This document shows positions 1 through 11,231 of a DNA stretch of 64,000 nucleotides, piece by piece. The stretch is from Nematopogon swammerdamellus (Eukaryota > Arthropoda > Insecta > Lepidoptera > Adelidae), in the NCBI GenBank assembly GCA_946902875.1, contig OX336336.1, positions 4,062,545-4,126,544 of the forward strand, read 5' to 3'. A program made the translations under genes and the position numbers. Numbering within the stretch: position 1 is the first letter of the stretch; every line of letters starts with the position of its first letter. Below the pieces are notes generated by a model that was not told the DNA's origin, made no database searches, and saw only the letters and a list, made by a program, of their open reading frames with translations.

Positions 1-290
1 TACACTGAACTGGACGGAAAACACGAACTATTTACATAGCCGTTTCGACCGACGTTTCGCTAAGTGCGGTGGCACAGAACTCCATTATCTTTGCGCGGTG
101 GTATCAACCCGGCCGGGATACCTAGTAAGACAACTAGTAGACACCTATACTAGTAAGTTAAGAAGGGAAGGGACCTACAGTTTAACGTGGAATCCGAACC
201 ACGGTCAACCTCCAACGGTGGAGCGGTCACCCATCCAAGTACCGCGCTCAGAGAGTCGACCGACCGCACCACTGAGCTACCGAAGCTGAC
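1..290 (-). mobile_element. SINE-A copy (5S/tRNA-like SINE), cut by window edge
   Basis: Minus-strand SINE-A. Its head (tagctcagtggtgc in sense, read at about 265-282) resembles a tRNA A box, and the 5S-like part (ttggatgggtgaccgct) lies at 225-245. The 3' part with its A-tail is left of the window. Confidence 0.85.
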
Positions 291-615
291 CGAGGTGCTC
301 AGTAAAATGTTATTCAGCGTTTATAAAGATTTAGAAATCTCTCCATTTACATTCAAATTTATAAATTTGGTAATTCTTAGTAAGATACACAAAAAAATTT
401 AGTTCCTCTCCTCTTTTTCAACCGACTTCCCAAAAGGAGGAGGTTCTCAATTCGACTGTGTATGTTTTTTTTTTATGTTACGCGATTACTCAATAATTGT
501 GGGCCGATTTTGAAAATTATTTTTATGTTTGGTAGGTCATACAGAGGTGGTCCCATATAAATTTTATCGAAATTGATTCAGCGGTTTTTGAAAAAACAAC
601 AAAAAACTATGGTTT

Positions 616-1532
616 GTGGCTACCTTCAGCAAAATTTTGTGATGTGGACTTTTTCAGCAATTTGCAGTTTGACACATGGCGAATTGTGGTTACCTTCAGC
701 AAAACTTTTGTGATGTGGACTTTTTCAGCAATTTGCAGTTTGACACATGGCGAATTGTGGTTACCTTCAGCAAAACTTTTGTGATGTGGACTTTTTCAGC
801 AATTTGCAGTTTGACACATGGCGAATTGTGGTTACCTTCAGCAAAACTTTTGTGATGTGGACTTTTTCAGCAATTTGCAGTTTGACACATGGCGAATTGT
901 GTTTACCTTCAGCAAAACTTTTGTGATGTGGACTTTTTCAGCAATTTGCAGTTTAACACATGGCGAATTGTGTTTACCTTCAGCAAAACTTTTGTGATGT
1001 GTACTTTTTCAGCAATTTGCAGTTTGACACATGGCGAATTGTGTTTACCTTCAGCAAAACTTTTGTGATGTGGACTTTTTCAGCAATTTGCAGTTTGACA
1101 CATGGCGAATTGTGTTTACCTTCAGCAAAACTTTTGTGATGTGGACTTTTTCAGCAATTTGCAGTTTGACACATGGCGAATTGTGGTTACCTTCAGCAAA
1201 ACTTTTGTGATGTGGACTTTTTCAGCAATTTGCAGTTTGACACATGGCGAATTGTGTTTACCTTCAGCAAAACTTTTGTGATGTGGACTTTTTCAGCAAT
1301 TTGCAGTTTGACACATGGCGAATTGTGTTTACCTTCAGCAAAACTTTTGTGATGTGGACTTTTTCAGCAATTTGCAGTTTGACACATGGCGAATTGTGTT
1401 TACCTTCAGCAAAACTTTTGTGATGTGGACTTTTTCAGCAATTTGCAGTTTGACACATGGCGAATTGTGGTTACCTTCAGCAAAACTTTTGTGATGTGGA
1501 CTTTTCAGCAATTTGCAGTTTGATACATGGCG
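616..1532. repeat. 71-bp minisatellite, about 13 units
   Basis: Period 71 (unit starts 655, 726, 797, 868 ... 1436, then 1506 after loss of one T). The unit runs from cagcaatttgcagtttgac to gatgtggacttttt. Units differ mainly at one G/T site (gtggttacc or gtgtttacc), which alternates in runs, as expected from unequal exchange. Reading frames along it are artefacts. Confidence 0.97.
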
Positions 1533-1723
1533 CATAATTCTGTACCACTTCAACCGATTTCGAAAATTCGATTTCGATTATTCTTCTTTTTTATGTAATA
1601 TCACTAAAAAGAATGAAATAAAAGCTACATCATCAATCACACTAATAGCAAAAAATTACTAAAAAAACTGTGAAATAAAAAACTATTTATAAAAAATATA
1701 AAAACCGACTTAAAAAATGTATG

Positions 1724-1862
1724 AGATAAAAAAAATCCAACCCTAGAGTTGAAGGCGGTGCTAAAGCAAGCAAAAATGATGGATGAAAGAATACATGAGT
1801 GGATGATATCATTTTGTGCCTTCTTTTGCACCGCCTTCAACCCTAGGATTGGATTTTTTTAA
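1724..1862. repeat. inverted-repeat block of REP-G
   Basis: Arms around aaccctagagttgaaggcgg (about 1738-1765) and its near complement (about 1818-1855) enclose about 60 bp. Matches the cleaner copy at 36313-36453. Confidence 0.75.
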
Positions 1863-2130
1863 TTTTATACATTTTTGAAGTCGTTTTTTATATTTTTTAC
1901 AAATAGTTTTTTTTTTCGGTGTAAACAAAGACGACGTCGGCACTTTGGGGGCCCTCATCGAGCCGGTGGTCCTACTCGCGCGAGTCGAGCCCATATGCTC
2001 TTATGGAAAAGACTTCTCTGATATCAATTCTGATCTGTTGTAGTTGCCGTGCTAAATACACAATCCAGTACTAGCTTTTGCCTGTGGCTTCGCTCGCGCG
2101 AAATTCGTGTTTAAGTAAGTCAGAAAGAAG

Positions 2131-2334
2131 GCCGAGCTGCGTTCAGGTAAATGATAAACCTTCTCAAACAAAAAAAATAACTAAGAGCGAGGTCGAAGGC
2201 CGAGCTACGTTCAGTTAAACAATAAACCTTCTCGATGAAAGTAAGTAACTAAGGCCGAGGCCGAAGGCCGAGCTACGTTCAGGTAAACAATAAACCTTCT
2301 CGATGAAAGTAAGTAACTAATGGTGAGGCCCGCT
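2131..2334. repeat. 68-bp tandem repeat, 3 units
   Basis: Units start at 2131, 2199 and 2267, each with gccgagct, aataaaccttctc and taactaa. Units 2 and 3 are nearly identical; unit 1 is diverged. Confidence 0.9.
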
Positions 2335-3148
2335 ACCTAACCTTTGTTTCGGAACGCGGAAAAATTTGATTTGGATGAGAGCCACATCTTAGCGTAACCG
2401 GAACTGAATTTTATTTACCCTATCCTGCGACACTTGTAATTAAATGTGCTTATACTTAGTTTCATCCCATTCGGATGGTCGGTTTAAGAGTTATGTAGGA
2501 ACATACATACATAAAGAAAATATTTCTAAAAATCGCCAATTTAGTTTTAGTATAATACATAGAGTCTATACAAAGGCAATAAAAGTAACTTACTCCATGA
2601 CCATACTTTACAGATTTATTATTAGTATTGATCACGAGTAATAATGATAATTGAAATGCCGCGCTCGCGACCTCGCCTGAGACGGCCGCCATCTTGAATT
2701 CCGTCGATAGTGGTTCTATTTAATCCGGATATCATAAAACTGCATCTCCGCGGTGGCATGGCGCGCGCGCACCACTGTGACTTTAGCGCCATCTAGCGGT
2801 CTATAGATATGCGGAAATGTAAACTCCAAGAAAGTTATGTGCACAACGCCAATTAATTTTAGAAGACAGTGACTCCACTCCGTTTGAAGTTCGCTGGAAA
2901 CGGATTTTAAAGACTGGTGTAGAATTACAATGTTCAGCTGAGAGGGAGGACTGATCAAAATGTTTGGTAAGACGATATTCGGCAAACATACAAGTATTTC
3001 CGTGTTGGTCTCATTCAGTCTTCCTAATTTATTCTTAAGTGATTTGAATTGTGATCCCTTTTCTCACCGTATTGTAATTTTACTTTAAACCACACTGGAA
3101 ATTTCCAAAAACGTCGGTTGCTAAGCACTGCGTATTGGTACGATTAGT
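2335..3148. other. unassigned sequence
   Basis: No convincing gene or repeat seen. Short open frames on both strands have no recognisable domain. Confidence 0.4.
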
Positions 3149-3149
3149 T

Positions 3150-3260
3150 TGTTTTTTTTATGGAAACTGACACGGTTGGCTACATCACCTACAACTTCCG
3201 TGATGTCATCCCATAACGCCGGGTGAACTAGGTGCCATGTCAGTGCTTCCCTTCATTTCA
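3150..3260 (-). mobile_element. SINE-A 3' fragment
   Basis: Begins with the T-run (A-tail on the minus strand), then ggaaactgacacggttggct and tgaactaggtgccatgtcag, and stops before the central part. Confidence 0.8.
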
Positions 3261-3289
3261 TTCTCATACATTTTGGTATTGTTTAAACC

Positions 3290-3610
3290 TACTTACTGAG
3301 TACTGCGTGGGGGTCGGTAGGTACTTAAAAATAATAGTCCCACTGCATCCTCAAGTCTCCCAATCTTGCTCCCAATGCATGTAGTAAAAGGCGACAGGCA
3401 TAAGGACAAGATGCCGTGCTAAAGGGCGATAGGCTAGCTACCTCTCACCTTGACACGGTCATTCCACGGAGTCATATAGTAGGGTGGGTCGTCGTGCCTT
3501 ACTTGCTGCTTGATAGTTACCTTGTCCTAATACTTTGCCAAAAGTGGTGGTGGGTGTTGTGCTGTGATGTATTTCGTGCAGCACAACACCGGTTATGCTA
3601 TTCCGATTGC
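3290..3610 (+). mobile_element. REP-E copy
   Basis: Shares aaaggcgacaggc, gctaaagggcga, cacctctcacct, cttacttgctgctt and ggtgttgtgctgt with the copy at 61935-62222. Unclassified retroposon-like family. Confidence 0.65.
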
Positions 3611-3989
3611 CCTTCGAAGGATAGGAAAATATTCTTCATACACCCATAGACGTAGTGGAATATCATTGTACCCAGCGAATTTAGTAGGTAAGCAAACTGG
3701 ACTGAAATTATTTGCACACACATTTTGACTGAGGGCTTTCAGGAGCGTATGATGGGTGGATGGGATCTGCTCGAACACGGATTTTTATGACTTAGGTAGG
3801 TACTTTAAAATCAGTCTGTTCTGTCTGTCTAGCCATAGCCAGGGAATTATCTGTGTAGTGAAGCTAAGAGTAATATCACCAATTTTCATGTTAGTTACGC
3901 TATTCTGAGCACGACTTCCAAATTAATGGTAGGTGAATAACATTTGCCGTACTAATATTTATGATTAAAAAAAACAGTTAAAAAAAAAC

Positions 3990-4090
3990 ATTAAACAGTT
4001 GAGTAGAAGGCGCAAAAGCACAAAAGGGTCCATCGATAAATTTTCAGGTGTACTTTTTGTACCGCCTTCTACTCAAGATAAACATATTAC
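3990..4090. repeat. REP-G hairpin fragment
   Basis: gagtagaaggcgcaaaagc and, inverted, accgccttctactc flank about 40 bp, related to the REP-G inverted-repeat block. Confidence 0.55.
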
Positions 4091-4129
4091 CTATTTAATA
4101 CTTTTTAGGGTTTCAAGTCGGTTCAATAT

Positions 4130-4480
4130 GTGTTTTTTAAAAATAAGAAAAAGTAAAAAAAATCACGGGGTAATAATAATCAATACAAGAAACTGAAAAG
4201 TGTATGCGCGCCATCTACCGAAAACAGTATGCAGCAGTGCTGACCATGTCATGCCGATCTAGCTCTCGGTGTGCGAGTTCGACTCGCACTTGGCCCGTTT
4301 TTAGGGTTCCTTATCCATACGGAAGCCTAATAAAGCCTATTACTATGCCTACGCCGCACCTGTTTGTCTGTCTGTATGTTCTACTGTTGTATCATTTGAA
4401 CCGTAATAGGTAGCCAGTTGAAATTTTCATAGAATACCTATTTGTTATTTATATGATGTGTTATTTATTATGGCGGATTA
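4130..4480 (+). mobile_element. REP-D copy
   Basis: Contains aagaaaaagtaaaa, gcgcgccatctaccgaaaac, gagttcgactcgcacttggc, a tctgtctgt run and gaaccgtaataggtagcc, the family's diagnostic blocks. Confidence 0.75.
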
Positions 4481-4671
4481 TGCCAACAAAAAAAAAGCAA
4501 AACGTACAAAAATAAATCCCATGCAAGAAAAGAAAAGTGCTGAATCGCGCATTCAGGCATTTTGCATGTTCCTTTGTAAAAAAAAAATGCAAAAAAAAAC
4601 AATAAAAAGATTTTGATTTTGATTAGTAAGTACATATTTACGCTACTAAATAAATAGATGGCGCCACAGGT

Positions 4672-4862
4672 TTTTTTATGTAATCCTGTATGGGTGGCTG
4701 AGTCAGAGGGGCCAGAGCACATGCTTCGACCAGCCAATATCACCTCCGAGAAAGTAGATGCCATACCGAAGACTTCCCTTTGGATTGCTGGCTATACTAG
4801 ACTATAGAGGAGAACACAGCCGAGGCTGCTATACGGCCATCATTTAAGTATCCAGATATTTT
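4672..4862 (-). mobile_element. SINE-B copy, 5' truncated
   Basis: From the T-run and atgtaatcctgtatgggtgg to gaggctgctatacggccatc. The head with the tRNA-like boxes is missing. Confidence 0.8.
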
Positions 4863-5139
4863 GCATCGTAGTCAAAAGATAGAGGATATGGTTTTTTGAC
4901 AGGTATGTTATAGATGATCCACGGAACCCTCGGTGCGTGAGTAAATCTGCCGTGTTGGCGTAGCCTGTTGCTAGTGTGTGCCTGCCTGCCTACAAAGTTC
5001 ATGGGACCGGTACTAGTAGGTACCGGTAGGGGATTTTTTTTAGGGCTTCGTAGCTTTCTCGATTCCGATATTTATTTTGCCATAAACAATGCTAATAAGA
5101 TTTCATTAATAGATAAAAACACGATCGATGTTCTTCTAT

Positions 5140-5225
5140 AATTGTGTCGCCCTTTAGCACGGCATCGTGTCCTTATCACTTAGTCGCCTTTTACGAAATG
5201 CACGGGGAGAGATGCAGTTGGGCTA
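5140..5225 (-). mobile_element. REP-E fragment
   Basis: Inverse of the family segment: ctttagcacggc, ttagtcgccttttacgaaat, acggggagagatgcagt. Confidence 0.6.
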
Positions 5226-5229
5226 TTGT

Positions 5230-5640
5230 TTTTAAGTAAGTACACCCCATACGGTACAGTGCACTGCCAAACATACGCCTCTCCAATTTTCCTCCAGTCC
5301 TCCCGGCCTTCAGCGGTACGGAACCACTGTTATCCCGCGGACGTACTTGATGTCGTCGTCCCACCCGGTGGGTGGTCTACCCATGCTCAGTTTCACGACG
5401 ACCGGTGTGGGAAACGGTTATACCAACGGTCGTCGTCTCTTCGGCTGACGTGCCCAGCCCACTGCCAGTTGAGCTTAACCACCCGGTGTCCAATATCGAC
5501 TACTTTGGTGTGTCGGCGGATTGCATTATTACGCACCATATCACTTAGCGATATTCCCAGCATCGCTCGCTGGGCAAATTTCAACCTTAGGACAATAGCG
5601 ACCGTCAAGAGTTCACGTTTCACACCCGCACTTCATAACC
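5230..5640 (-). pseudogene. RTE-type LINE ORF C-terminal fragment
   Basis: Minus-strand peptide from about 5623 down includes RAMLGISLSDMVRNNAIRRH, VKLNWQWAGHVSRRDDDRW and, after a frame change, MGRPPTGWDDDIKYV. This order is the C-terminal signature of RTE-clade non-LTR retrotransposons. Frameshifted and 5' truncated, so not functional. Confidence 0.8.
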
Positions 5641-5906
5641 GGGAGGACGCAATGGCCCTGCCCCAACAGCTACCGTTTACTACGGTCAGTTAGGAACGGT
5701 AGAAAATGTAAGCGGTGAGGAAGGAATCGAAGGGTGATTTGCAGAGAGGCGCACGCAGGTAAGTGACCGCGACAACCAACGGTAGCTAACTGTCGATGGC
5801 GGTAAGAACTAGCTTTATAAGCTTGCAGAGTGTTCACTATCTCCTGCACTGCACGTCGATCACGAGTGGTTTTCATCCGTTCCATGACGGCCCGAACGAC
5901 AGAGAT

Positions 5907-6262
5907 TTTTTTTTTTATTATTTAATCCGGCTGAGTCGGCCAAAGCACACGCTCCAACCAGCCAATATCACGTCCGAGAAGGTTAGGTGCCATAACGAAC
6001 ACTTCCCTTTAGATTGCTAGCTGTACTGGCTGGACTAGATGAGGGTGCTATGCGGCCACATTACATCCAGTATGGTGGTGTGGTATAACCCAGTCTTTTT
6101 GAGCCTACCACCTAGTAAGGGGCGAGGGAAGGGACCTACAGTTTTGCATCGGTTCCGAACCGTGTAGGTCATTACACGCCGACCGGATTCGAACCTCAGA
6201 TTTCTCGCACGAGGAGCCGACTCCCAAACTTTCGTTCGGGCACGGTTCGGTCGGGCCATCGT
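5907..6262 (-). mobile_element. SINE-B copy, near full length
   Basis: From a T-run at 5907 through atccagtatggtggtgtggt and cctaccacctagtaaggggc to the tRNA-like head (inverse) near 6175-6260. A few internal differences from the copy at 50731-51130. Confidence 0.8.
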
Positions 6263-6405
6263 GGAACGGGCGAATACAACTGGTGATCGATCTGCTGTTC
6301 TTCAACCAGACACTTATCCGGAAATTTGCTTGAATTTGGGGGATGAAATGTTACTAAAATAGTTCAAAATATGTCTATTATTGAAGGAGGGCTTTCAGTG
6401 CGCAA

Positions 6406-6740
6406 TTTTTTTGTTTAAGGAAACCGACACGTTTGGCTAGTGGCTACATCACCTACAACATCCGTGATGTCAGCCCATAATAACGGATGAATTAGGTGCT
6501 CTGTCAGTGTTTCTCTTCATTTAATGTCGGCTACATTGAACTGGACGGAAAACACAAACTTTTTTTTTTTATGTAATCCGGTAATGGGTGGCTGAGTCGG
6601 AGGGGTCAAAGCGCATGCTCCGACCAGCCGTTTCAGCCGGAAAACACAAACTATTTACATACCCGTTTTGACCGACGACGTATCATTCACTGCTGCGGTG
6701 GTATCAACCCGGGCGGGATAAACCCTACCTACCTACCTAC
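6406..6740 (-). mobile_element. SINE-A copy split by a SINE-B insertion
   Basis: Two parts (6406-6560 and 6639-6740) are continuous once 6561-6638 is removed. The 5' end is replaced by a cctacctacctac run. Confidence 0.85.
6561..6638 (-). mobile_element. SINE-B fragment inserted into SINE-A, with target duplication
   Basis: The 14-bp sequence ggaaaacacaaact occurs at 6547-6560 and again at 6639-6652, flanking a T-run and 60 bp of SINE-B tail. This is a clean target-primed retroposition event of a 5'-truncated copy. Confidence 0.9.
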
Positions 6741-6822
6741 CAATTTGTTGTGGATGAGAGCTGCTGGAATGCGGATTTTTATGACTTACTATATAGTACG
6801 AGAGCGCACCGTAAAAAACCAA

Positions 6823-7250
6823 CGTCATCGAGTACCAAGATGGGACTAGTTTGTGGTGGTCTAGAATAGGATAGGCATCTAAAATATACAGGGTTGCCTG
6901 AGCAAATCCTAGCACGTTTTGTGTAAAAGGTAATTAAACATGTCATTTTTTTGGTGCAATTTACGTCATCGAGTACCAACTGAAGACCTGGTACATTCGA
7001 TAAAGGTCATCAAGAAGAGCACAAAAATACTAGGTTGCCTCGTCCTACCTTGGCAGTTTTTGGAGTCGGGCAAATTTAAAAGTGCTGAAAAATGCTCAAA
7101 TTTACGTCATCGAGTACCAAGATGACAGTCACACCATTCGATAGTTCTGATAACCTAATTCATAAAAAACCTTGGTTGCCTGCCCTCACCTTGGAGCATT
7201 TCCTAGTCGGCCAAGTTGAATATCGGATAGCCGCCTTGTTACTAAGTTCT
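6823..7250. repeat. three ~141-bp units in left arm
   Basis: cgtcatcgagtaccaa recurs at 6823, 6963 and 7105, each followed 60-90 bp later by gttgcct. The set is mirrored in the right arm near 12165-12590. Confidence 0.8.
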
Positions 7251-7759
7251 AAAATCGTTCATGTGTAATCATAGGACCGTTTAAAGACATATTTATCATA
7301 AAACTGTGAACACTTTATTAATCCAGCAATACCAGTGGTAGTCAAACCGCGGCCCGCGGGCCGCATGCGGTCCGCGGGCGGTATTTGTACGCATTGTCAC
7401 AAACAGCGCAGATAATAATATATATTTTAGCTTTTACTCAGTATGAAAATATTATCTGCGCTGTGAGTGTGTGTGCGCGCTTGACGACAAAAACTGATGC
7501 GTGAATATTCAGAGCAAGTGAGCGGGTGGCGGGACTGGCGGGAGAAGAGTTTCGGTAAATTTTCCAAATGTTGCTGCTCTGCGATTCGACGTATCTATTG
7601 CCTATAGTATCTATCAAAATATGGTTATACTTGAATAAATATTTAAAGAATATAAAAAAATTAAAGGGTCGCTGGAATTTGGAATCTGCGAAGGAAAACA
7701 AGGTATTAGTCGTAAAACTCTCACACCGTAACCAGTCTTTTTTTCCCGGTAAATCCGTG

Positions 7760-10700
7760 AGGCCTGCCGTCACTTTGTCCGCCCTATATAAAATAGCACA
7801 GTCGCCGTGGTCGGCTGGTTGGTGAGTAGGAGCCATGGGTAGGAGCGGTCACTTTGTCCGCCATAAGTTAGGGCGGCCGCAGTGACTGACTACTGGCTAA
7901 GGGCGAGCGGCATCGAAGCCGCTGCAGCTGCGAGTGGTGAAGAGAACTGCCAATGAGAAGCGAATGTCAGTCAAACCGCCTGCTTGCTCGACATAGACCC
8001 CGGCGCCCGCCGGGACGATGGTGCTAGAAGGAGTTCCGCCAGTTCGATTACCACAGCGAAGAAGAACTGGCAAGAAACTTCGCTGGGTCGTACCCTGGTC
8101 TTCGACGGTAGGACGGCGAGGTGGTTCCGGACCTGCGAAGTTAAACGGATATGTTAGTATAGTATCGACAGAGAGCGCCGTGTTGATGGATCCCACAGTC
8201 GGTAGTCGCAAGCGCTAGCGATCAGCGGGCTGTCGTGTCAGTACGCGCCTTGGAGAAGCCCGTGGACAGCGTCTGGAAATACTCCTCCAGCGGTGCTATC
8301 CCTGTACGTACGGTGTACGGTGCGGTCTCTGTATAGGTTGGCGTTTCTGTGGACCAGGGCGCACCTGTGGTGATGCACAAGAATTTGTGTTGCCTGACCC
8401 TCGTCTTGTTGATGAGTCCTTTGGCCGAAGGGTCGCTGTGTTAAGCCTTGGTAGTGTTCTCTGGAGCTGAATGGAGTTCACCAAATTAGGAATCTAGCAA
8501 TCTACTATGCCAGTGGCGGTTCACACTCAAGTAGAGCTCAGCAAGTCCGACATTCATTGCGACGATGTCTGTAGGCTTTGCCACCGTCCTAGACCTCGCA
8601 CAGCTGAGAAATGTCAGGCGACAGGCAATCATCCTGCGCCTAAACGGGATCTATTTTCACCTTCAATATGTTGTAGACAGGTTCTCCACCATGTCGCCGG
8701 TTCGGTACCACAGGTCGCAGGCGAAAAACTCCTGATGTCACTTTCCTGCACTTGGAGGTCAGCCTAGCTGGTAACTTAGCCATTGCACACGGATTGACGC
8801 AGTTGGTGTCCGGAACTACTAGGATATCGGATAACCCTGCCCATCGACCTAGTTTATTGGACCTTGTCCTGACTACTGAGTCAAATGGCTACAGGGTGAG
8901 GATTGAGGCTCCCCTCGGTAACTCCGACCATTGCCTTATACGCTCAACTGTGCCAACTGTACACTTCGCAGAAGCACGTGAATGTAGTACGCGGACAGTT
9001 TGGCACTACCGGTTAGCACAATGGGATGACTTCCGTTCCTTCCTGGGTACATACCCTTGGCGCGACGTTTGCTTCTCTTTTTCAGACCTACCCCTGTGTG
9101 CCCAATCGGTCGTCGATGTGATCGCACAGGGTATGAATTTCTCCATCCATCGTTCCCATCGGCGGACGCCTTAAGCCTTGGTTCGATCGTCATTTTAGGC
9201 TGGTTATTGACGCTAAGAACTAGGCCTATAGGAAATAGCTGCAAAATAGGTCTTTCATCCTCGGTAGCTCAGTGGTGCGGTCGGTCAACTGTTATTAAGC
9301 AACCCTGGGCGCTTACTTGGATGGGTGACCGCTCGACCATTGGATGCTGACCAAGGTTCGGATTCTAAGTTAAGCTGTAGGTCCCTTCCCTTCTTGCCTT
9401 ACTAGGTGGTAGGGTTTATCCGGGCCGGGTTGGTACCACCGCACTGAACGATACGTCGGTCCAAATGGCTATGTAAATAGTTCGTGTTTCACGTCCAGTT
9501 CAGTGTAGCCGACATGAAATGAAGGGCAGCACTGACATGACACCTAGTTCACCCGGTATTATGGGCTGACATCACAGATGTTGCAGGTGATGTAACCAAA
9601 CGTGTCCGCTTCCATTTTAAAAAGTCTAGAATAGACGAGAGCTCAACGTCGCTGCTAGGTTCTACAAAGGAACGCAAAACTTGGCCAAGTTCAGACGCGG
9701 CCGTGGAATTGGCGCGAAACTCGCACCTACCTCTTCGGGTAGCCGCGCCTTCTGGTCTCTCGTCCTTTGATCGGAATTTATGCCGTCTTGCTACCTCCGC
9801 TGGAGCGTTCGGTCGGATGGTTTGCTCGAGTTATGTGCCCAGCAGCAGGCGATTCCCGCTGACGATGCAGACGACTTCTGAGGACAGCACCTCGGCCGGC
9901 CGCCTGCATTGTTCTCTTCACTGAAGACTCCGATATATTTTAGTTAGTCTGTAAGCTATCGCCGACCTGAAAAGAACTCTGTAAAATTACTACTAATTAA
10001 TCAAATACTTTAAAAAAAGTAAATAACCGGTGTCGACTACGTAATTCTCGCTATACTCGCGAAGGAAAGGTAAATGTCTTTGCACGCCTTTTCGCATCCA
10101 ACTCCAACATGAATGACCTGGGCGCCAGCCCCCGTCATTACCCCATTGCGGCCGTATGATGGCAAATATTACGTTCCACCCCAGAGTCGTCTATAAAACG
10201 CACGTGGGTTGAATATTTCGAAGAGGAGCTAGGAGCTAGCCTGACGGCGTTCCAGGAGACGTCTTGAAAAGTTGTGCACTAGAATTTGCGCCATTCCTCA
10301 CCAGCCTATTCAAATGCCCCTATTCCTCCGGTTCAATGCCTTCTTGCTGGAAGAGAGCTTCGGTCCGGTCGGTTTCGGACCCAGCGAACCCATCAAACAT
10401 CGCCCTATTTCGATAACCTCACTCTTCACTAATGTTATGGAGCGTATGGTCAACTCAGCGCTCCCGACGTACCTAGAAGACTTTAAACTCCTCGACGACA
10501 AGCAGTACGGCTTACTCAAGTAAAGGTCGACTGGAGATCTTCTAGCGTACGTCACACATTTGTAGGCTGAAAAGCTCGATGGTTTTAGGGAATCGCTGGC
10601 GGCCGCTCTGGATATTTCCGAAGCATTATCGCGCCGCCGGGCACCGGGAAACACTAAGCAAGCTTCCAGCCTACGGTGTCCCAACAAAACTGTGCACTTG

Positions 10701-11135
10701 GATTTCCAGTGTTTGAGTGGTCGGTTGATCTTTGTTGTCCTAGATGGTGCCTGTCTGGTCGATTAATCAATCACCTTGTGTTTCACAAGGGTCCGTGCTG
10801 TCGCCAATACTGTTTCTTTTATTTATCAACAAGGGTTCACCAACGACTGGAAGGGTAGAGAGGCCTCAGCAGCAAATGCGAGGCGCGAAACTGTTGCTCA
10901 GGTTGACTCGTTTTCGAAAAAGTATCCTCTTGGGAAAGGAGAACTTGGTCAACGTCAAGGTAGCCAAAACGAAAGCTTGCGCCTTCTCTACTAAGGCTGA
11001 TCCATCTCATCTTCAAGCTACTTTCCAGGATGTCTCCAACCAAGTCCCCAACGACGGTAGTCTGGACGTCCTGGGTGGGGAATGTGTCCAGAGACGTTGG
11101 ATTTTGATCGTTCATAGAGTTGAAGTCTCGAAAAG
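7760..11135 (+). pseudogene. decayed LINE (endonuclease plus reverse transcriptase)
   Basis: Endonuclease peptides: GLTQLVSGTTRISDN, RPSLLDLVLTTESNGYRV, EAPLGNSDHCLIRSTVP (the S-D-H catalytic triplet) and VWHYRLAQWDDFRSFLGTYP at about 8760-9175. A SINE-A then interrupts. Reverse-transcriptase pieces follow in changing frames: GDVLKSCALEFAPFLTSLF, RPISITSLFTNVMERMVNSA, LPTYLEDFKLLDDKQYG (10260-10520), then remnants of motifs A and B to about 10850. Many stops and shifts. Resembles Jockey/CR1-like arthropod elements. The segment cactttgtccgcc occurs twice near its start (7772, 7851). Confidence 0.8.
9256..9622 (+). mobile_element. SINE-A, near full length, inside the LINE
   Basis: Head cggtagctcagtggtgcggt, 5S-like ttggatgggtgaccgctcga, tRNA-B-like ggttcggattc, tail ctgacatcacagatgttgca. 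It interrupts the LINE between its endonuclease and RT parts, so it is younger than the LINE. Confidence 0.88.
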
Positions 11136-11147
11136 CTTATAGGGGTA

Positions 11148-11231
11148 CAGAGACGTGCGAGTTAGAACGACAGAGAGATGCTCAACAACCGGATTGTCTC
11201 TTTTTAAATCCCGATTTACTGCCACGTACTG
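11148..11231 (+). mobile_element. half copy of the palindromic MITE
   Basis: Matches the right half of 22091-22266: cgagttag, caacaaccggattgtctc, atttactgccacgtactgta. Confidence 0.65.

Larger units (their letters stand above)
400..1990. mobile_element. REP-G element carrying the 71-bp minisatellite
   Basis: Starts near aaccgacttcccaaaaggag, continues through a conserved 150-bp block (ttgtgggccgattttgaaaa), the minisatellite, an AT-rich part and an inverted-repeat block, and ends before about 1990. The same blocks recur near 36.3-37.35 kb in other order and orientation. Class not determined; a Helitron-like element is possible. Confidence 0.6.

Noticed and set aside
1335..1553. 72-codon ORF with internal repeats
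   Set aside because: Produced by the 71-bp minisatellite.
5226..5693. 155-codon plus-strand ORF
   Set aside because: It is antisense to an RTE LINE C-terminus whose minus-strand motifs are clear.
6940..7125. Small protein gene (and its mirror at 12286-12471)
   Set aside because: The frame is conserved only because the two inverted arms are nearly identical; it follows the ~141-bp repeat units and has no domain.
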